Origin: Monodelphis domestica | Taxonomy: Eukaryota; Chordata; Mammalia; Didelphimorphia; Didelphidae | NCBI RefSeq assembly: GCF_027887165.1 | Contig: NC_077228.1 | Span: forward strand, 424,159,207 to 424,223,206 | DNA: 64,000 nucleotides | Reading direction: 5' to 3' | Part shown: piece after piece, positions 35,154 through 47,890 of the stretch | Layout of the letters: every line of letters starts with the position of its first letter | Numbering within the stretch: position 1 is the first letter of the stretch | Position numbers and translations under genes: made by a program | The notes under the pieces: model-generated | What the model was told of the DNA's origin: nothing | The model's database searches: none | What the model saw: the letters and a program-made list of their open reading frames with translations, nothing else

Positions 35154-38100
35154 TTACGTTCCCTTGTACCACAGTGCATCAGTCTCTGTGTACAATGTTC
35201 TCCTGGTTCTGCTCCTCTCACTCTGCATCACTTCCTGGAGTTTGTTCCAGTCTTCATGGAATTCCTCCACTTTATTATTCCTTTTAGCACAATAGTATTC
35301 CATCACCAACATATACCACAATTTGTTCAGCCATTCTCCAATTGAAGGGCATTCCCTCATTTTCCAATTTTTGGCCACCACAAAAAGCGCAGCTATAAAT
35401 ATTCTTGTACAAGTCTTTTTCCTTATTATCTCTTTGGGGTACAAACCCAGAAGTGCTATGGCTAGATCAAAGGGCAGACAGACTTCTAGCACCCTTTGGG
35501 CATAGTTCCAAATTGCCCTCCAGAACGGTTGGATCAATTCACAACTCCACCAGCAATGCATTAATGTCCCCACTTTGCCACACCCCCTCCAGCATTCATT
35601 GCTTTCCATAGCTGTCATGTTAGCCAATCTGCTAGGGGTGAGGTGATACCTCAGAGTTGTTTTGATTTGCATCTCTCTGATTATAAGAGATCTAGAACAC
35701 TTTTTCATGTGCTTATTAATAATCTTGATTTCTTTAACTGAAAATTGCCTATTCATGTCCCTTGCCTATTTTTCAATTGGAGAATGGCTTGATTTTTTGT
35801 ACAACTGGTTTAGCTCTTTATAGATTTGAGTAATTAGACCTTTGTCAGAGGTTTTTGTTATAAAGATTGTTTACCAATTTGTTGCTTTCCTTCTAATTTT
35901 AGTTACATTGGTTTTGTTTGTACAAAAACTTTTTAATTTGATGTAGTCAAAATTATTTATTTTACATTTTGTGAAACTTTCTAAGTCTTGCTTGGTTTTA
36001 AAATCTTTCCCTTCCTAAAGGTCTGACATGTATATTATTCTGTGTTCACCTAATTTACTTATAGTTTCCTTCTTTATATTCAAGTCATTCGCCCATTCTG
36101 AGTTTATCTTGGTGTAGGGTGTGAGATGTTGATCCAAAACTAATCTCTCCCACACTGTCTTCCAATTTTCCCAGTAATTTTTATCAAATAATGGGTTTTT
36201 GTCCCAAAAGCTGGGGTCTTTGGGTTTGTCAAAGACTGTCTTACTGAGGTCATTTACCCCAAGTCTATTCCACTGATCCTCCTTTCTTTCTCTTAGCCAG
36301 TACCAAATTGTTTTGATAACCGCTGCTTTGTAATATAGTTTGAGATCTGAGACTGCAAGGCCACCTTCCTTTGTATTTTTTTTTCATTATTTCCCTGGAT
36401 ATCCTTGATTCTTTATTCTTCCAAATGAACTTTGTTATGGTTTTCTCTAATTCAGTAAAATAGTTTTTTGGTACTTTAATGGGTATGGAACTAAATAGAT
36501 ATATAAGTTTGGGTAGGATGGTCATTTTTATTATGTTAGCTTGTCCCACCCATGAGCAAGCAATGTTTTTCCAATTGTTTAGATCTAGTTTTAATTGTGT
36601 GGAGAGTGTTTTGTAGTTGTGTTCATATAGTTCCTGTGTTTGTCTCAGCAGATAGATTCCTAAGTATTTTATATTGTATTGGGTGACTTTAAATTGAATT
36701 CCTCTTTCTAATTCTTGATACTGAACTGGGTTGGAGATATATAGAAATGCTGATGACTTATGTGGGTTTATTTTGTATCCTGCAACTTTGCTAAAGTTGT
36801 TGATTATTTCAATTAGCTTTTTGGTTGATTCCCTAGGATTCTTTAAGTACATCACCATATCATCCGCAAAGAGCGATGACTTGGTCTCCTCCTTGCCTAT
36901 TTTAATGCCTTCAATTTCTTTTTCTTCTCTAATTGCTACTGCTAGTGTTTCTAGTACAATGTTAAATAGCAGAGGTGATAATGGGCATCCTTGTTTCACT
37001 CCTGATCTTATTGGGAAGGCTTTGAGTTTTTCCCCATTGCAGATGATGTTTGCTGATGGTTTTAGGTATATACTTATTTTTAGGAAAGGCCCTTCTATTC
37101 CTATACTTTCTAGAGTTTTCAATAGGAATGGGTGTTATATTTTGTCAAAGGCTTTTTCTGCATCTATTGAGATAATCATGTGGTTCTTGCTAGTTTGCTT
37201 GTTGATGTGGTCAATTATGTGGATGGTTTTCCTAATATTGAACCATCCTTGCATTCCTGGTATGAATCCTACCTGATCGTAGTGGATCACCCTTGTGATG
37301 ACTTGCTGGAGTCTTTTTGCTAGTATCCTATTTAAGATTTTTGCATCTATATTCATTAGGGAGATTGGCCTATAGTTTTCTTTCTCTGTTTTTAACCCGC
37401 CTGGCTTTGGGATCAGTACTATATTTGTGTCGTAAAAAGAATTTGGTAGAACCCCTTCTTGGCTTATTCTGCCAAATAGTTTGTATAGTATTGGGGTTAG
37501 CTGTTCTTTGAATGTTTGATAGAATTCATTTGTTAATACGTCAGGACCTGGGGATTTTTTCTTAGAGAGTTCTTTGATGGCTTGTTCAATTTCTTTTTCT
37601 GATATGGGGTTGTTTAGGTAATTTATTTCTTCTTCTTTTAGTCTAGACAATTTATATTTTTGTAAGTATTTATCCATATCACTTAGATTGCCATATTTTT
37701 GCCATATAATTGGGCATAGTAGTTTTTAATGATTGCCTTGATTTCCTCTTCATTAGAGGTGAGGTCTCCCTTTTCATCTTGGATACTGTCAATTTGGTTT
37801 TTTCTTTCCTTTTTTTAATTAGACTGACTAGAATTTTGTCAATTTTATTTGTTTTTTCAAAGGACCAGCTTCTAGTCTTATTTATTAAATCAATAGTTCT
37901 TTGACTTTCAATTTTATTAATTTCTCCTTTGATTTTTAGGATCTCTAATTTAGTCTTCATCTGAGGGTTTTTAATTTGTTCATTTTCTAGTTTTTTAATT
38001 TGCATGCCCAATTCATTGACCTCTGCCCTTCTTAATTTGTTTATATATGAACTCAAGGATATAAATATCCCGCTGAGTACTGCTTTGGCTGCATCCCATA

Positions 38101-38997
38101 GGTTTTGAAAGGATGTCTCACCATTGTCATTTTCTTCAATGAAGTCTATTAATTGTTTCTACGATTTGTTCTTTAACTAGCTGGTTTTGGAGAATCATAT
38201 TGTTTAATTTCCAATTAATTTTTGATTTACCACTCCATGGACCCTTACTAATTATTTATTTTTATTGCATTGTGGTCTGAGAATGTTGCATTTATTATTT
38301 CTGCCCTTTTGCACTTGTTTGCAATGATTTTGTGCCCTAGTACATGGTCAATTTTTGTGAATGTACCATGTACTGCTGAAAAGAAGGTGTATTCCTTTTT
38401 GTCCCTTTTTATTTTTCTCCATATGTCTACTAACTCTAATTTTTCTAAGATTTCATTTGCTTCTCTCACCTCTTTCTTATTTATTTTTTTATTTGATTTA
38501 TCTAGTTCGGATAGGAGAAGGTTCAAATCTCCCACTAGTATAGTTTTTCTATCTATTTCATCCTTGAGCTCCTCTAGTTTCTCCTTTAAAAATTTGGATG
38601 CTAAGCCATTTGGTGCATACATGTTGAGTACAGATATTTCCTCGTTGTCTATACTGCCTTTTATCAGGATGTAATTACCTTCCCTATCTCTTTTAACTAG
38701 ATTTATTTTTACTTTGGCTTTGTCAGACATCATGATTGTGACTCCTGCCTTCTTTTTGTCAGTTGATGCCCAATAGATTTGGCTCCACCCTCTTACTTTC
38801 ACCCTATGTGTATCTACCTTTCTCATATGTGTTTCTTGTAGACAGCATATAGTAGGGTTTTGGACTCTAATCCACTCTGCTATTCGCTTGCATTTTATGG
38901 GTGAGTTCATTCCATTCACATTCAGAGTTATGATTACTAGCTGTGTATTTCCCAGCATTTTGAATTCTACTCCTGGTCCTGGCTTTTCTTCTTTCAC
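35154..38997 (-). pseudogene. L1 copy B ORF2 (endonuclease-reverse transcriptase), broken
   Basis: ORF2p nicks DNA and reverse-transcribes the L1 RNA. The endonuclease piece (38248-38997) keeps its active-site motifs: LNVNG, CLQETH, VGDLN, KIDHVLGHK and FSDHNAIK. The reverse-transcriptase pieces (37135-37677 and 36265-37122) keep [21 protein letters not shown] and the catalytic FADD. The C-terminal piece (35154-35756) keeps the C-x3-C-x7-H-x4-C motif (CWRGC...HCWWSC). Disruptions: frameshifts near 38250, near 37805 in a purine run, near 37690 (looks like one missing A in ATGGCAATCTAAG) and near 36370 in an A run; a TAA at 37135-37137 where DKIQHPF is expected; and further damage between 35757 and 36264. 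Confidence 0.95.
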
Positions 38998-39668
38998 TAT
39001 TTCCTTCTATACCAATGTTTGTTTTTAATCAGTCCCCCAACCCTTATTTTACTTCCTTTTCTACCCACCTCCCTTTTTGTTCCCCCTTATTTTCCCTGTA
39101 GTCTTTCTAAATCTACCCCCTCAACCTCTCCCTCCCTTAGACTGCTTCCCTCCCCACCAGTCCATTTGTTACCCTTCTACTCCCCTATAATGTGCAAATC
39201 TATTCTCTGCCCCAATGGTTTGGATTGTTCTTCCCTCTTTGGGTCAATTTCAATGCACGTAAGAGTTGAGTATTTCCTATCTCCAACCTCTTTACCCTTC
39301 CAGTGTATTGATGTTCTCCCCCCCCTCCCACCATGAGCTTCTTTGTGACATATAAATTTATCCCCATTTTTTTATTTCCCCATTTCTTTTAGTATTAACC
39401 TCTTTTTTTAGCTCTAGTTGTATATACATATATTCATATATATGTATTTATGCATGCATATATCTATATACATATTTATGTCTTGTCCTTTCATCCTATA
39501 CTGTTTGTCACTGTTCCCTCTAAGTGTAATTATCCTAGCTGCCCAGGTGATAACAACAGTTTTTAAGAGTTACCAATGACCTCTTTTCTTATAGAGATAC
39601 ATATCATTTTAACTTATTGAGTCTCTTAAATTTTTTTTTGTTTTTCTTTTTCTTTTTTCCCCTCTTTT

Positions 39669-40700
39669 TTAATTACCTTTTGATGATTCACTTGAGTTCT
39701 GTGGTTGGACATCAAATTTTCTGTTCAGGTCTGGTCTTTTATTTATGAATGCTTGGAACTCTTCTGTTGTGTTGAATGACCATACATTCCCCTGTAAGAA
39801 TATAGTCAGTTTTGATGGGTATTTTATTCTTGGTTGTAGACCTAGTTCCCTTGCTTTCCAGAATATCATATTCCATGCCTTTCAGTCCTTCAGTGTGGAT
39901 GCAGCCAGATCCTTGTTAACCTCACCATGTTTCCATGGTATCTGAATGGCTTCTTCTTGGCAGCTTGTAATATCTTTTCTTTCATCTGATTTGTTTTTGA
40001 ATTTGGCTATAACATTTCTTGGCATTGTCAGTTGGGGATTAAATACAGGGAGTGATCTGCGGATTCTTTCAATCTCCACTTTCCCCTTTTGTTCTAGGAT
40101 CTTGGGACAGTTTTCCTGGATAATTTCCTCTAGTATTATGTCTAGGCTTTTTCTTTTGTCATGGTCTTCTGGTAGTCCAATTATTCTTAAATTGTCTCTT
40201 CTTGAACGATTTTCTAAATCATCTGTTTTGTGAATGAGATTCTTCACATTTTCCTCAATTTTTTCATTCTTTTTGTTTTGTTTTATAGTGTCCTGCTGCC
40301 TTGTGAGGTCACTTGATTCTAGTTGTTTTATTCTGGTTCTTAAAGATTGGATTTCATCTCTGGCTCTTTGGTCATCCTTTTCCTTCTGGTCTGATTTTCT
40401 TTGAAGATCATCTTTCATCCTCTTTACTTCATCTTTCATCTCCTTTGCCTCATCTTTCATCTCCTTTGCCTCATTTTCCAGCTGGTTGATTTTGGCTTTC
40501 AAGACACTATTTTCTCGTTTTAGTTCAAGTGCCTCTATTTCCAGATGACTTATCTTAGTTTTTAAGTTCTTTTCCCAATTGTCTTCAGCCTCTCTTAGTT
40601 GTGTTTTGAGTTCTTCCACAGCCTGTATCCAATTTGCTGGGATTTCTGGTTTATCGTTTGCTGATCTCTCCCCCTCTGTTCCATTTGCTGAGTAATAGCT
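39669..40700 (-). pseudogene. L1 copy B ORF1, interrupted by an in-frame TGA
   Basis: The open part 39882-40619 gives a coiled coil with heptads (NEAKEMKDEAKEMKDEVKRM), then the RRM (NLRIIGLPEDHDKR) and the start of the C-terminal domain (DLAASTLKD). In the same frame 39669-39869 continues with the rest (MIFWKARELGLQPRIKYPSK). Only a TGA codon at 39882-39884 separates them. Alignment to human ORF1p puts it at an arginine (TLQAR), so CGA to TGA at a CpG is the simplest change. The same TGA is in copy A. The frame is also open upstream of 40619 to about 40720, so the true start is uncertain. Confidence 0.92.
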
Positions 40701-42064
40701 GTCTTGTAGTTTCTTTCTTCTTTTTCTGTTGTTTGCTCAAATTCACCCCTTCTTTACTCCCTGTATTTGTCTATGCTCTTGTTCCTCTCATTTTTTGTTG
40801 TTTTTTTAGGGACTTCTATCAGTCTCCCCTCTTGGAGCTTTAACAGAAGATCTCTTGGTGTAGTCTCTAGGGGAGGGTTGTTGGGGGTTTGAGCTTCCCT
40901 GTCCTCTGGAGGCTTTTGATTGGCTTAAAGTCCATTAGTCAATGAGGATGGGTGGGGAGCCTGGGCTTCCCTGTGTTCTGGAAACTTTTGATGGGATTAA
41001 GTTCAGCTTGGTTGGGCTGGGTTTACTCTGAGTTTTAAACTTCCTGGACTGCTGGAGCAAATATGGAGGATCTCCAAAGCTCTGGCCAGGCTGCCAGGTC
41101 TATGCTCATTCTAGGCTGCCATCTTGACTCCACCTCTAGGTTTCTGTTTTTTCAGAAGACCCTGCTCTCTAAGGGGGGAGGGGTCATGGCCTCCCTGGGC
41201 TCTGAGGGCTCCTGATGGGATTAGGTTCAGCTGGTTTGGATAGAATGAGACCTGAAGCAAAAAACCTCCTCCTCCACAATCTGTGTTGAATTCCAGGAGA
41301 CTGACCCAGGTTGCTTTCAAGGTAAGCCCTTCAGAGTAAGCCCTTTGCTGGCCCTGAGGTTTCTGTTCTTTCAGAAGCTCTGAGGGCTCCTGATGGGATT
41401 AAGTTCAGCTGATGTGGGCCGAATGATCCCCTGAACCAAAACCAAAAAAAAAAAAAAAACCTCCTCCTCTACAGTCTGTGTTGAATGCCTGAAGACTGGC
41501 CCAGGTTACTTTCAAGGTAAGCTCTTCAGAGAAACCCCTTTGCCGGCCCTGAGGTTTCTGTCCTTTCAGTAGCTCTGAGGGCTCCTGATGGGATTGGGTT
41601 CAGCTGGTGCCCTAAAGCTGGAATGTCCCTTGAGACTCAGATGGAAGGACCCAGCCAGGGGGCTACAGGCTTCCCCCTTCTCTCTATGTTTCCCTGCCAT
41701 CTGTGTTGGGTGCCCCGGAGACTGGCTCAGGTTGCTTTCAAGGTGAGTCCTTCAGAATAGCCAGCCCTGAGGCCCTTTTGCCGGCCCTGAGGTTTCCGCT
41801 GCTACCGTGGGCTCAGCACTCTGGGTTGGGGGGATGGGTCCTAGGACCTTCCTTCTGCCTACCCCTTAGATCCGAGTGATCTAGAGTTCTGGCTTTTGGG
41901 GGACCGTACCTTTTGATCCAGGTCCAGGAGGAGGGTTCCCCAGGTCTGTCCTGTTGTTCAGCTTGAATTTCGGTATCCTAGGAGCACTCAGTTTGCGATC
42001 AGTAAGGAAGGGTTTCTAAGGTCTGAACTTTCACTGCTTCTAAGCCGCCATCTTGACCGGAAGT
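40701..42064 (-). promoter_or_regulatory. L1 copy B 5' UTR with tandem units and a nested second start
   Basis: The phrase TCTGAGGGCTCCTGATGGGA starts at 41201, 41379 and 41574, giving units of about 180-195 bp. Each carries a CTTTCAAGGTAAG-type phrase and a variant of GGCCCTGAGGTTTCTG. A weaker relative lies near 40985. A second L1-start-like sequence (minus strand GGTGGAGTCAAGATGGCAGC) lies inside at about 41117-41137, in addition to the true start at about 42050. Tandem 5' UTR monomers acting as promoters are established for rodent L1s; here the role is inferred. Confidence 0.8.
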
Positions 42065-42079
42065 CTCTAATTGGAATTT
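42065..42079. repeat. Right target-site duplication of L1 copy B
   Basis: CTCTAATTGGAATTT, an exact match to 34762-34776. Confidence 0.93.
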
Positions 42080-42999
42080 AATCTGTAATGTGACTTACTT
42101 TCCCCATATAATCTGTTTAACAAGATGTGTCTACTTAAGGGATGTATAAGATTTTGAATCTGCATAACTAAGTTTTTTTTAACTCTTAAGACATTGAAGA
42201 AAACAGGAGAATGATTGGGGTAGTGATGGGGGGTTGTTTTGTTTTGTGATGCTCATGACCACAGTGCACTTGTCTCAGACTGCAAGTTTAAGCCCTTGAT
42301 TTTTGGCTCAGAAGACTTAGTCTATTTGATGTCTCTGTCTTTAAGACATTGGAAAAAGTTTTCTGGCCCCTACTCCACCTTGAAGTAATTCTATAAAGTT
42401 CTAGATGAGATAAATATTGAAAAGGAAGCCATTGATTTGGTTGTTTTAATGAAATCCCTTTGAAATCATAATCAAACTTTTTACTTTATGCTTCCCTAGT
42501 ATGAGAAGGTTGGGCTTTAAATGCAAAATAGAGAATTGTGGATTATTATATGTCATTTATTAATATTATGTGAATCTAACATTTGGAGGTTGTTTGAACC
42601 CAGAATGTCTCTGTGACCTCAGTAACTTTTCAGGATTCCGGAGATGACACCAATGAATTTTGGGTGCCCCCAGATGTTAGGATCCACCCAAAACATTCTT
42701 GGCTTGGGTGTTTCCAAGGTTGTATTTTATCCCTTGTGTTTAGCTTCACCCAAATTTTATTAAATGTTTATATTTACTGATATCCATCTCAATATACCTT
42801 GCTTTCAAGTGGCCCTCTTAGCAAAATTGTTTAACTATGTATGGAGCATTCATGTGCATTGAGTACAAGGTAAATTAGAAGCAATTTTAGGAAGAAGGCA
42901 CTAGCAGTATGTGTCAGTTTGGGGGGGGAAGGAAAAGGTCAGGAAAGACATCTTATTGAAGGTAGGATTGAGTTGTCATGGAGGAAACTAGGGAATCCA
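42080..42999. other. No gene recognised
   Basis: No exon or assigned repeat is seen. A G run lies near 42920. Confidence 0.4.
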
Positions 43000-43640
43000 A
43001 GAGAAAGAAGAGAGGAGATGTAGCTTTGTGGGGATGGTTGGTGGCAGCCAGAGAAATGGCAAAGATTTAGGAGATGGTGTTTCATGTATAAGGAACAGCA
43101 GGGAGGCTAGTTTTACTGGATCATAGAGGATGTAGAGGGAAGCAATATGTAAAAAGCTAGAAAGATAAGAAGCACCATGGTTGTAAAGGGTTTTAAAATC
43201 CAAACAGGCCTTTATATATATGACTGCACACTGATACAGTAGTGCCTGACACATAGTAGGTGCCTTATTCCTGGAGTTAATGGGGAGCCACTGACCTAAA
43301 GAAGTAATATGGTCATTCTTGTACTTTGGGAATACTTTGGCAACTGAATGAAGAATGAACTAGAGTGGAAAGAGACATGAAACGCCTGGAAAGCAATTAC
43401 AAAAGTCTAGATATGAAGTGATAATGGACTACTACACTAGGGTGAGATAATGGAGATAATAAGAAGGGAAAAGGTGTATTAGAGGGGTTGTGAAGGTAGA
43501 AATCATAACTTGGCAACAGTTTGGACGTGAGGAGTCAGTGTGAGTGAGGAATCAAAGGTGACTCCTATTCTGGGAACCTAGGCGACTAAGTCTCTGAAAG
43601 TCTGGTTTCTTAGAGGATAAAGTATCAGAGGCCATAGGGT
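43000..43640 (-). mobile_element. L2 (LINE-2) ORF2 fragment, reversed
   Basis: Plus-strand phrases such as GGAACAGCAGGGAGGCTAG, GTAAAGGGTTTTAAAATCC, TGGGGAGCCACTGACC and GGCAACTGAATGAAGAATG are the reversed L2 ORF2 C-terminal sequence. A short forward L2-type tail (43225-43265, GTGCCTGACACATAGTAGGT) interrupts it. Confidence 0.75.
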
Positions 43641-44254
43641 AGTTTCATTCTAATAAGTCTGTATTTCCATATTTTAAGTTTGTATTAATTGTTTGTATCA
43701 TTTCTTTTTTCATGGGGTTTTCATTGTTGTCTGATCTATTATTCTTAGGTTGAGCTAGATGTCATGAAACCAGGTATCTAGATTTAATGTCTCTCTAAAC
43801 TATAATATTCAATGATTCAAGGCTGGCCTAGAGAAATAAAAAACAAAGGAGATACATAACTGTCTTCAAATATTTGAAAATCTGTGACATAGAATGAGGA
43901 AAATGCTGGCACTATGTTGCTCCAAGTGACAAAACCAAGATAAATAAGAAGTTATAGGAAAGCAGACTTTGGTTGAAATCAATTCAACAAGCATTTATTA
44001 AAGCTTTGCTATTTTTATCTGCTTTTGAATATCAGGAATAATGTTCCCATATCTAGAGCTAACAATCAAATGGACTATCTTAGAAGGTAATGAGATCTTT
44101 AGGAGGTAATGCAGTTTCTCTGAGCTCCTATATCAAGTGAGAAGGATTGACCAGATGATATAGAAGATCTCTTTTAGTTTTTAACTTATGATCTTATTTT
44201 TATCATTATTGCAAGTATTCAAGCAAAGGATAGATATTCTTATGTCAAGTCAGC
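43641..44254. other. No gene recognised; one short reversed L2 tail
   Basis: CAATTCAACAAGCATTTATTAAAG at about 43980-44003 is a bare reversed L2/MIR tail. The rest is unassigned. Confidence 0.45.
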
Positions 44255-45900
44255 AAATAACTAATTGCTTATTAAATGCCTACTAGGTTCCAGATACTGT
44301 GCTAAGCATTGGGGATACAAAGATAGGTTAATAAAAAAGGCAGTCCTTGCTCTCAAAGAGTTCATAGTCTAATGGGGAGATAACATACAAATACTATATG
44401 CAAACAAGCTATATAAAGGATAAATTGGGGATAATCAATAGAAGAAAGGCACTAAAATTAAGGAAGAGAGGGAAAAGTCTCTTATAGTGGGTAGAATTTT
44501 AACTGGGACTTGAAAAAAGCCAGGAAGTAGAGATATGGATGGAGAGCATTCTAAGAATGAAGGACAGCCAGTGGAAATGCCTGGAGTGGAGAGATGGAGA
44601 ATATTATATGTGGAAGATCATGGAGGCCAGGGTCTCATAACCAGAGTTCATGGTGGGAAGAGAGAAAGAGATTTATGTGTTAGAAAACTAGAAAGGCAAG
44701 GGAGTGTGGGGAAGATTATGAAAAGCTTTAAAAACCAAACATTTTACATTTGATCCTTAGGGGTGATAGGGGGCCAGTAGCTTGTTATGAGGGAGGGGGG
44801 AATTGGCATGGTCAGAATTACATTTTTAAAAAGATCACTTTAACTGATATGAGTTGAAAATGGATTGAGATGGGTAGAAACTTGTGGTAGGAAGACCAAC
44901 TGGTAGGGTATAGCAATGATCCAGGTGTGAGGCTTAAAAGCCTATTCCAAGGGAGGGGATGGCTGTCAAAGGAGACAATACATATATGAGAGGTATGACA
45001 AAGATAAAATGCCAGGCACTTACAAAAGATTGGACATGGAGGCAGGGGAGATACTTAAGAGTGGAAGATGATACCTAGACTGTAAGTCTGGGAAACCATA
45101 AAGATTAATGTGACTTCAACAGTTATGAAGGCTAGAAAGGTGGAGAATTTGGGGGGAAGATGATTATTTCAATTTTGGCCCAGTTGAGTTTAGGATGTCT
45201 ACAAAGCATCCAGTTTCAGATGTCCCAGAGGCAATTAGAAATGTGAGACTGGAAGTCAGCAGAAAAATTAGGGCCAGAGAAGCAGATCTGCAATAGCAAA
45301 GAGATGACAGTTTAACTGAGGGGAGATGAGATCACTAAGTGAAATAAATTAGAGGAAGATTAGAAGAAGGCTAGGATCGAGTCCTGTGGAACACCTAAGA
45401 TTATCAGGCATTGCCTGAATGAAGAGCCAGCAATGGAAACTGTGAAGAAGTCAGATGGATTTAGAAGAATCTCAAGAGAGTGATATAAAAATAGAGAGGG
45501 AAAAAAGTGGATCTAGGACAAAAGGGTGATTGGTAGTATCAAAGACTGCAGAAAGGTCAAGAAAGATGAGGATTGAGAACAGGCCACTAAATTTGGCAAT
45601 TAGGAGATCATTAATTAGTCACTTCGCAGAGAACAATTTCAGTTGGAAGCCAGGCTATAGAGTTGAGAAGAAAGGAAAAGAAATAGAGGCACATATTTTA
45701 GATGCCCTCCTCAAGGAGTTTAGCCACAAAAAGTAGTGGAGATATAGGATAATAGTTATATGGAATGGATGAAAAAGTGAGGGATTTTTGAGAATGGAGA
45801 TGTTGGCATATTTGTAGGCAATAAGGAAGCAACAGGTAGACAGGGAGAGATTGAAGATAAATGAAATAGTGGGGATATTAATGGGGGCAATTTATAGTCA
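44255..45900 (-). mobile_element. Long L2 (LINE-2) copy, reversed, from the 3' end into the reverse transcriptase
   Basis: It begins with the reversed L2 3' end (GCTTATTAAATGCCTACTAG, TGTGCTAAGCATTGGGGATA), then AGTTCATAGTCTAATGGGGA and GACAGCCAGTGGAAATGCC. It runs on through CAAAGACTGCAGAAAGGTCA to CTCAAGGAGTTTAGCC. Read on the minus strand the last part gives the L2 reverse-transcriptase theme of Y-P-I-S near 45740 and L-A-K-L-L-E-K near 45715. At about 1.65 kb it is the longest L2 here. No long open frame remains. Confidence 0.8.
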
Positions 45901-46779
45901 GGTATTCCTCCACTGCTTGAGAAGTTAGATTAGATAATAATAGTTCACATTCAGTTATAAAAAGCAAAACTCCTGCAAAAAGTAGTTTTAAGTTCCTTTC
46001 ACAAATAATTGTGAGAAAATTCACTTAATTAAATGAACAAATCAAATACACACATGGGGACAATGAGACAAATTTAAAATGGTTTTTGGGAGGGGCTGTG
46101 TGAGGTAAATGAAGTACTTACAAGTATATTTTCTTTAAAAGCATTTTCCTCCCCATAAAATATAACCTCTTTTCCCTCCAGTCTCCAAAATGTATTTATT
46201 GCCATATTTTTCTCATTTGGGTATTTATACCAAACATAGCAATCAAAATATCAGGTTCTATTTTGTGCAACTATCCTAATATAAAAAGTAATGATATATA
46301 AATGATTTGCAGCATTAACATAATTATGTGCCTCTTTGGCCAAAGCCAAACATTCTTAAAAAAATAATAGAATCTTTGGTGAGAGCTTTCACTTTAAAAA
46401 TCATTCATTGACCTAAGTGACAAAAATAATTTGGCTACAATTTTCCTTTCAAAGAGAAAATTAGCTCTGAAGCCAGGATACTACTATAAGAAGTACTTAC
46501 ACAAGAAGAATATATAAGCTTATATAAGAAAAAGAATATAAAAGCTTAGAGTAGACAATGGAGTCGACAATGCATGCAGTAGAACATATTGGATGTTTCA
46601 TTTTTCTGCATTTGTTTTTGAGGAGCCTGTTTTTGACCTGATCATGTCCAAAGATAAGAGTACTATGCGTTCTGAAGAGAAAATTGGTCAATGATGAGGT
46701 TAAGACTAGTTGCGATAACACAATTTTCAATAGGAAGATTGTCAAGAAAGCTGATTAAATTAATTCCATTTATATTTAC
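45901..46779. other. No gene recognised
   Basis: AT-rich with short open frames only. Confidence 0.4.
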
Positions 46780-46935
46780 TCCATTTCTCTTCCCTATCGA
46801 TGGCCATTGCTCTCCTATGTTTGCTGTATTTCTCCCATTAAAACATAAGTCCCTTGTGGGCAGTGTTTTGCTTTTGTACCTGAATTTCACATAGGGCTCA
46901 ACACCCACTAAGTGGGCTTAATAAATATTTTATTA
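46780..46935 (+). repeat. L2 3' end
   Basis: Forward order: CATAAGTCCCTTGTGGGCAG, CACCCACTAAGTGGGCTTAA, TAAATATTTTATT. Confidence 0.6.
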
Positions 46936-47890
46936 TTCTACTATCTTTTAATTTTTCAATTTTATTGCTTTTGGTAGTACTTTTTAGGTTTTTTTTTTTT
47001 TAACACAAAAGGTATTCCTCAAAATATCCTTCACCCACATGGAATAATCCCTTGAAGAAAAATATTTAGGCAAAACAAATCAACTAAATGATCACAATGT
47101 ACACTATTCTGCACCCTTCAGTCTCTTCCTTTCAACTTAAGAAGAGGAATGTGAGCTCCTAAAGACCTAGTTTAATTTTAAAATCATCTGAATTTTGATT
47201 CATCTTATTGTTTTTATTATAGTTACTTGATAAACTTTTCACACTGTATTCTTCACATGCTTTATTCACTCTATAGCAGTTCATATTAGTTTCCTTATGT
47301 TTCTCAGAATTCTTCATATTCATAATTTCTTCTGGGGTAATAATACTCCTTTTTTTTGTATTCTACCATTTGTTCATGTTTCCCAATCTAGGAGTACACC
47401 CTTTGTTTCTGTTTTTTCCTCCAACAATAAGGAGTACTACCTATGAATATTTTGTTATTTGTATATACATATCTAAACTCTTTGTGAACTGAACTTGTTG
47501 GAAGTCAATTTTGTATTTTCTGGGCTAACTATAGAATGGTGGTAGAAAAATATTTTTAATATTTGATTTTTAAAATATTTATTTGCAAGAATAGATTATA
47601 ATAATTATAGAATATAATTGATGTGAAAAAAATGTCAGCATAGCAAGGAACTCCAATGAAGATTAACTATTATTCAATGTATAATATGGTTTTTATTTTT
47701 TCCCTCCTGTGTTATAAAATTTTTTGACAAAAGAATTTTTGGTACAGAGAAAAGATTAGGAAATCCATAAACCTAAAGAGTAGACCTAGGATAAGTTTAA
47801 GAATTAAAATTAGGTTTGATTCAATATTAGTTACAAAAGTGAGATTGTGGTCACTGTTTATAAAATATTAGCCTTTAAGTCAGAAATGAC
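46936..47890. other. No gene recognised
   Basis: AT-rich spacer with a T run near 46990-47002. Confidence 0.4.

Larger units (their letters stand above)
34777..42064 (-). mobile_element. Full-length LINE-1 copy B, broken
   Basis: This L1 of about 7.3 kb is read right to left. The 5' end lies at about 42064, with a YY1-type start (GGTCAAGATGGCGGC). Then come a long 5' UTR with repeated units (40701-42064), ORF1 (39669 to about 40700), an unusually long AT-rich spacer of about 670 bp (38998-39668), ORF2 (about 35154-38997), a 3' UTR and a short A-rich tail (T run from 34775). A perfect 15-bp duplication flanks it, so the ends are exact to within a few bases. ORF1 carries one in-frame TGA and ORF2 at least six disruptions, so it cannot move by itself. 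Confidence 0.96.

Noticed and set aside
37317-38674. Plus-strand open frames across the L1
   Set aside because: Antisense shadows of L1 ORF2.
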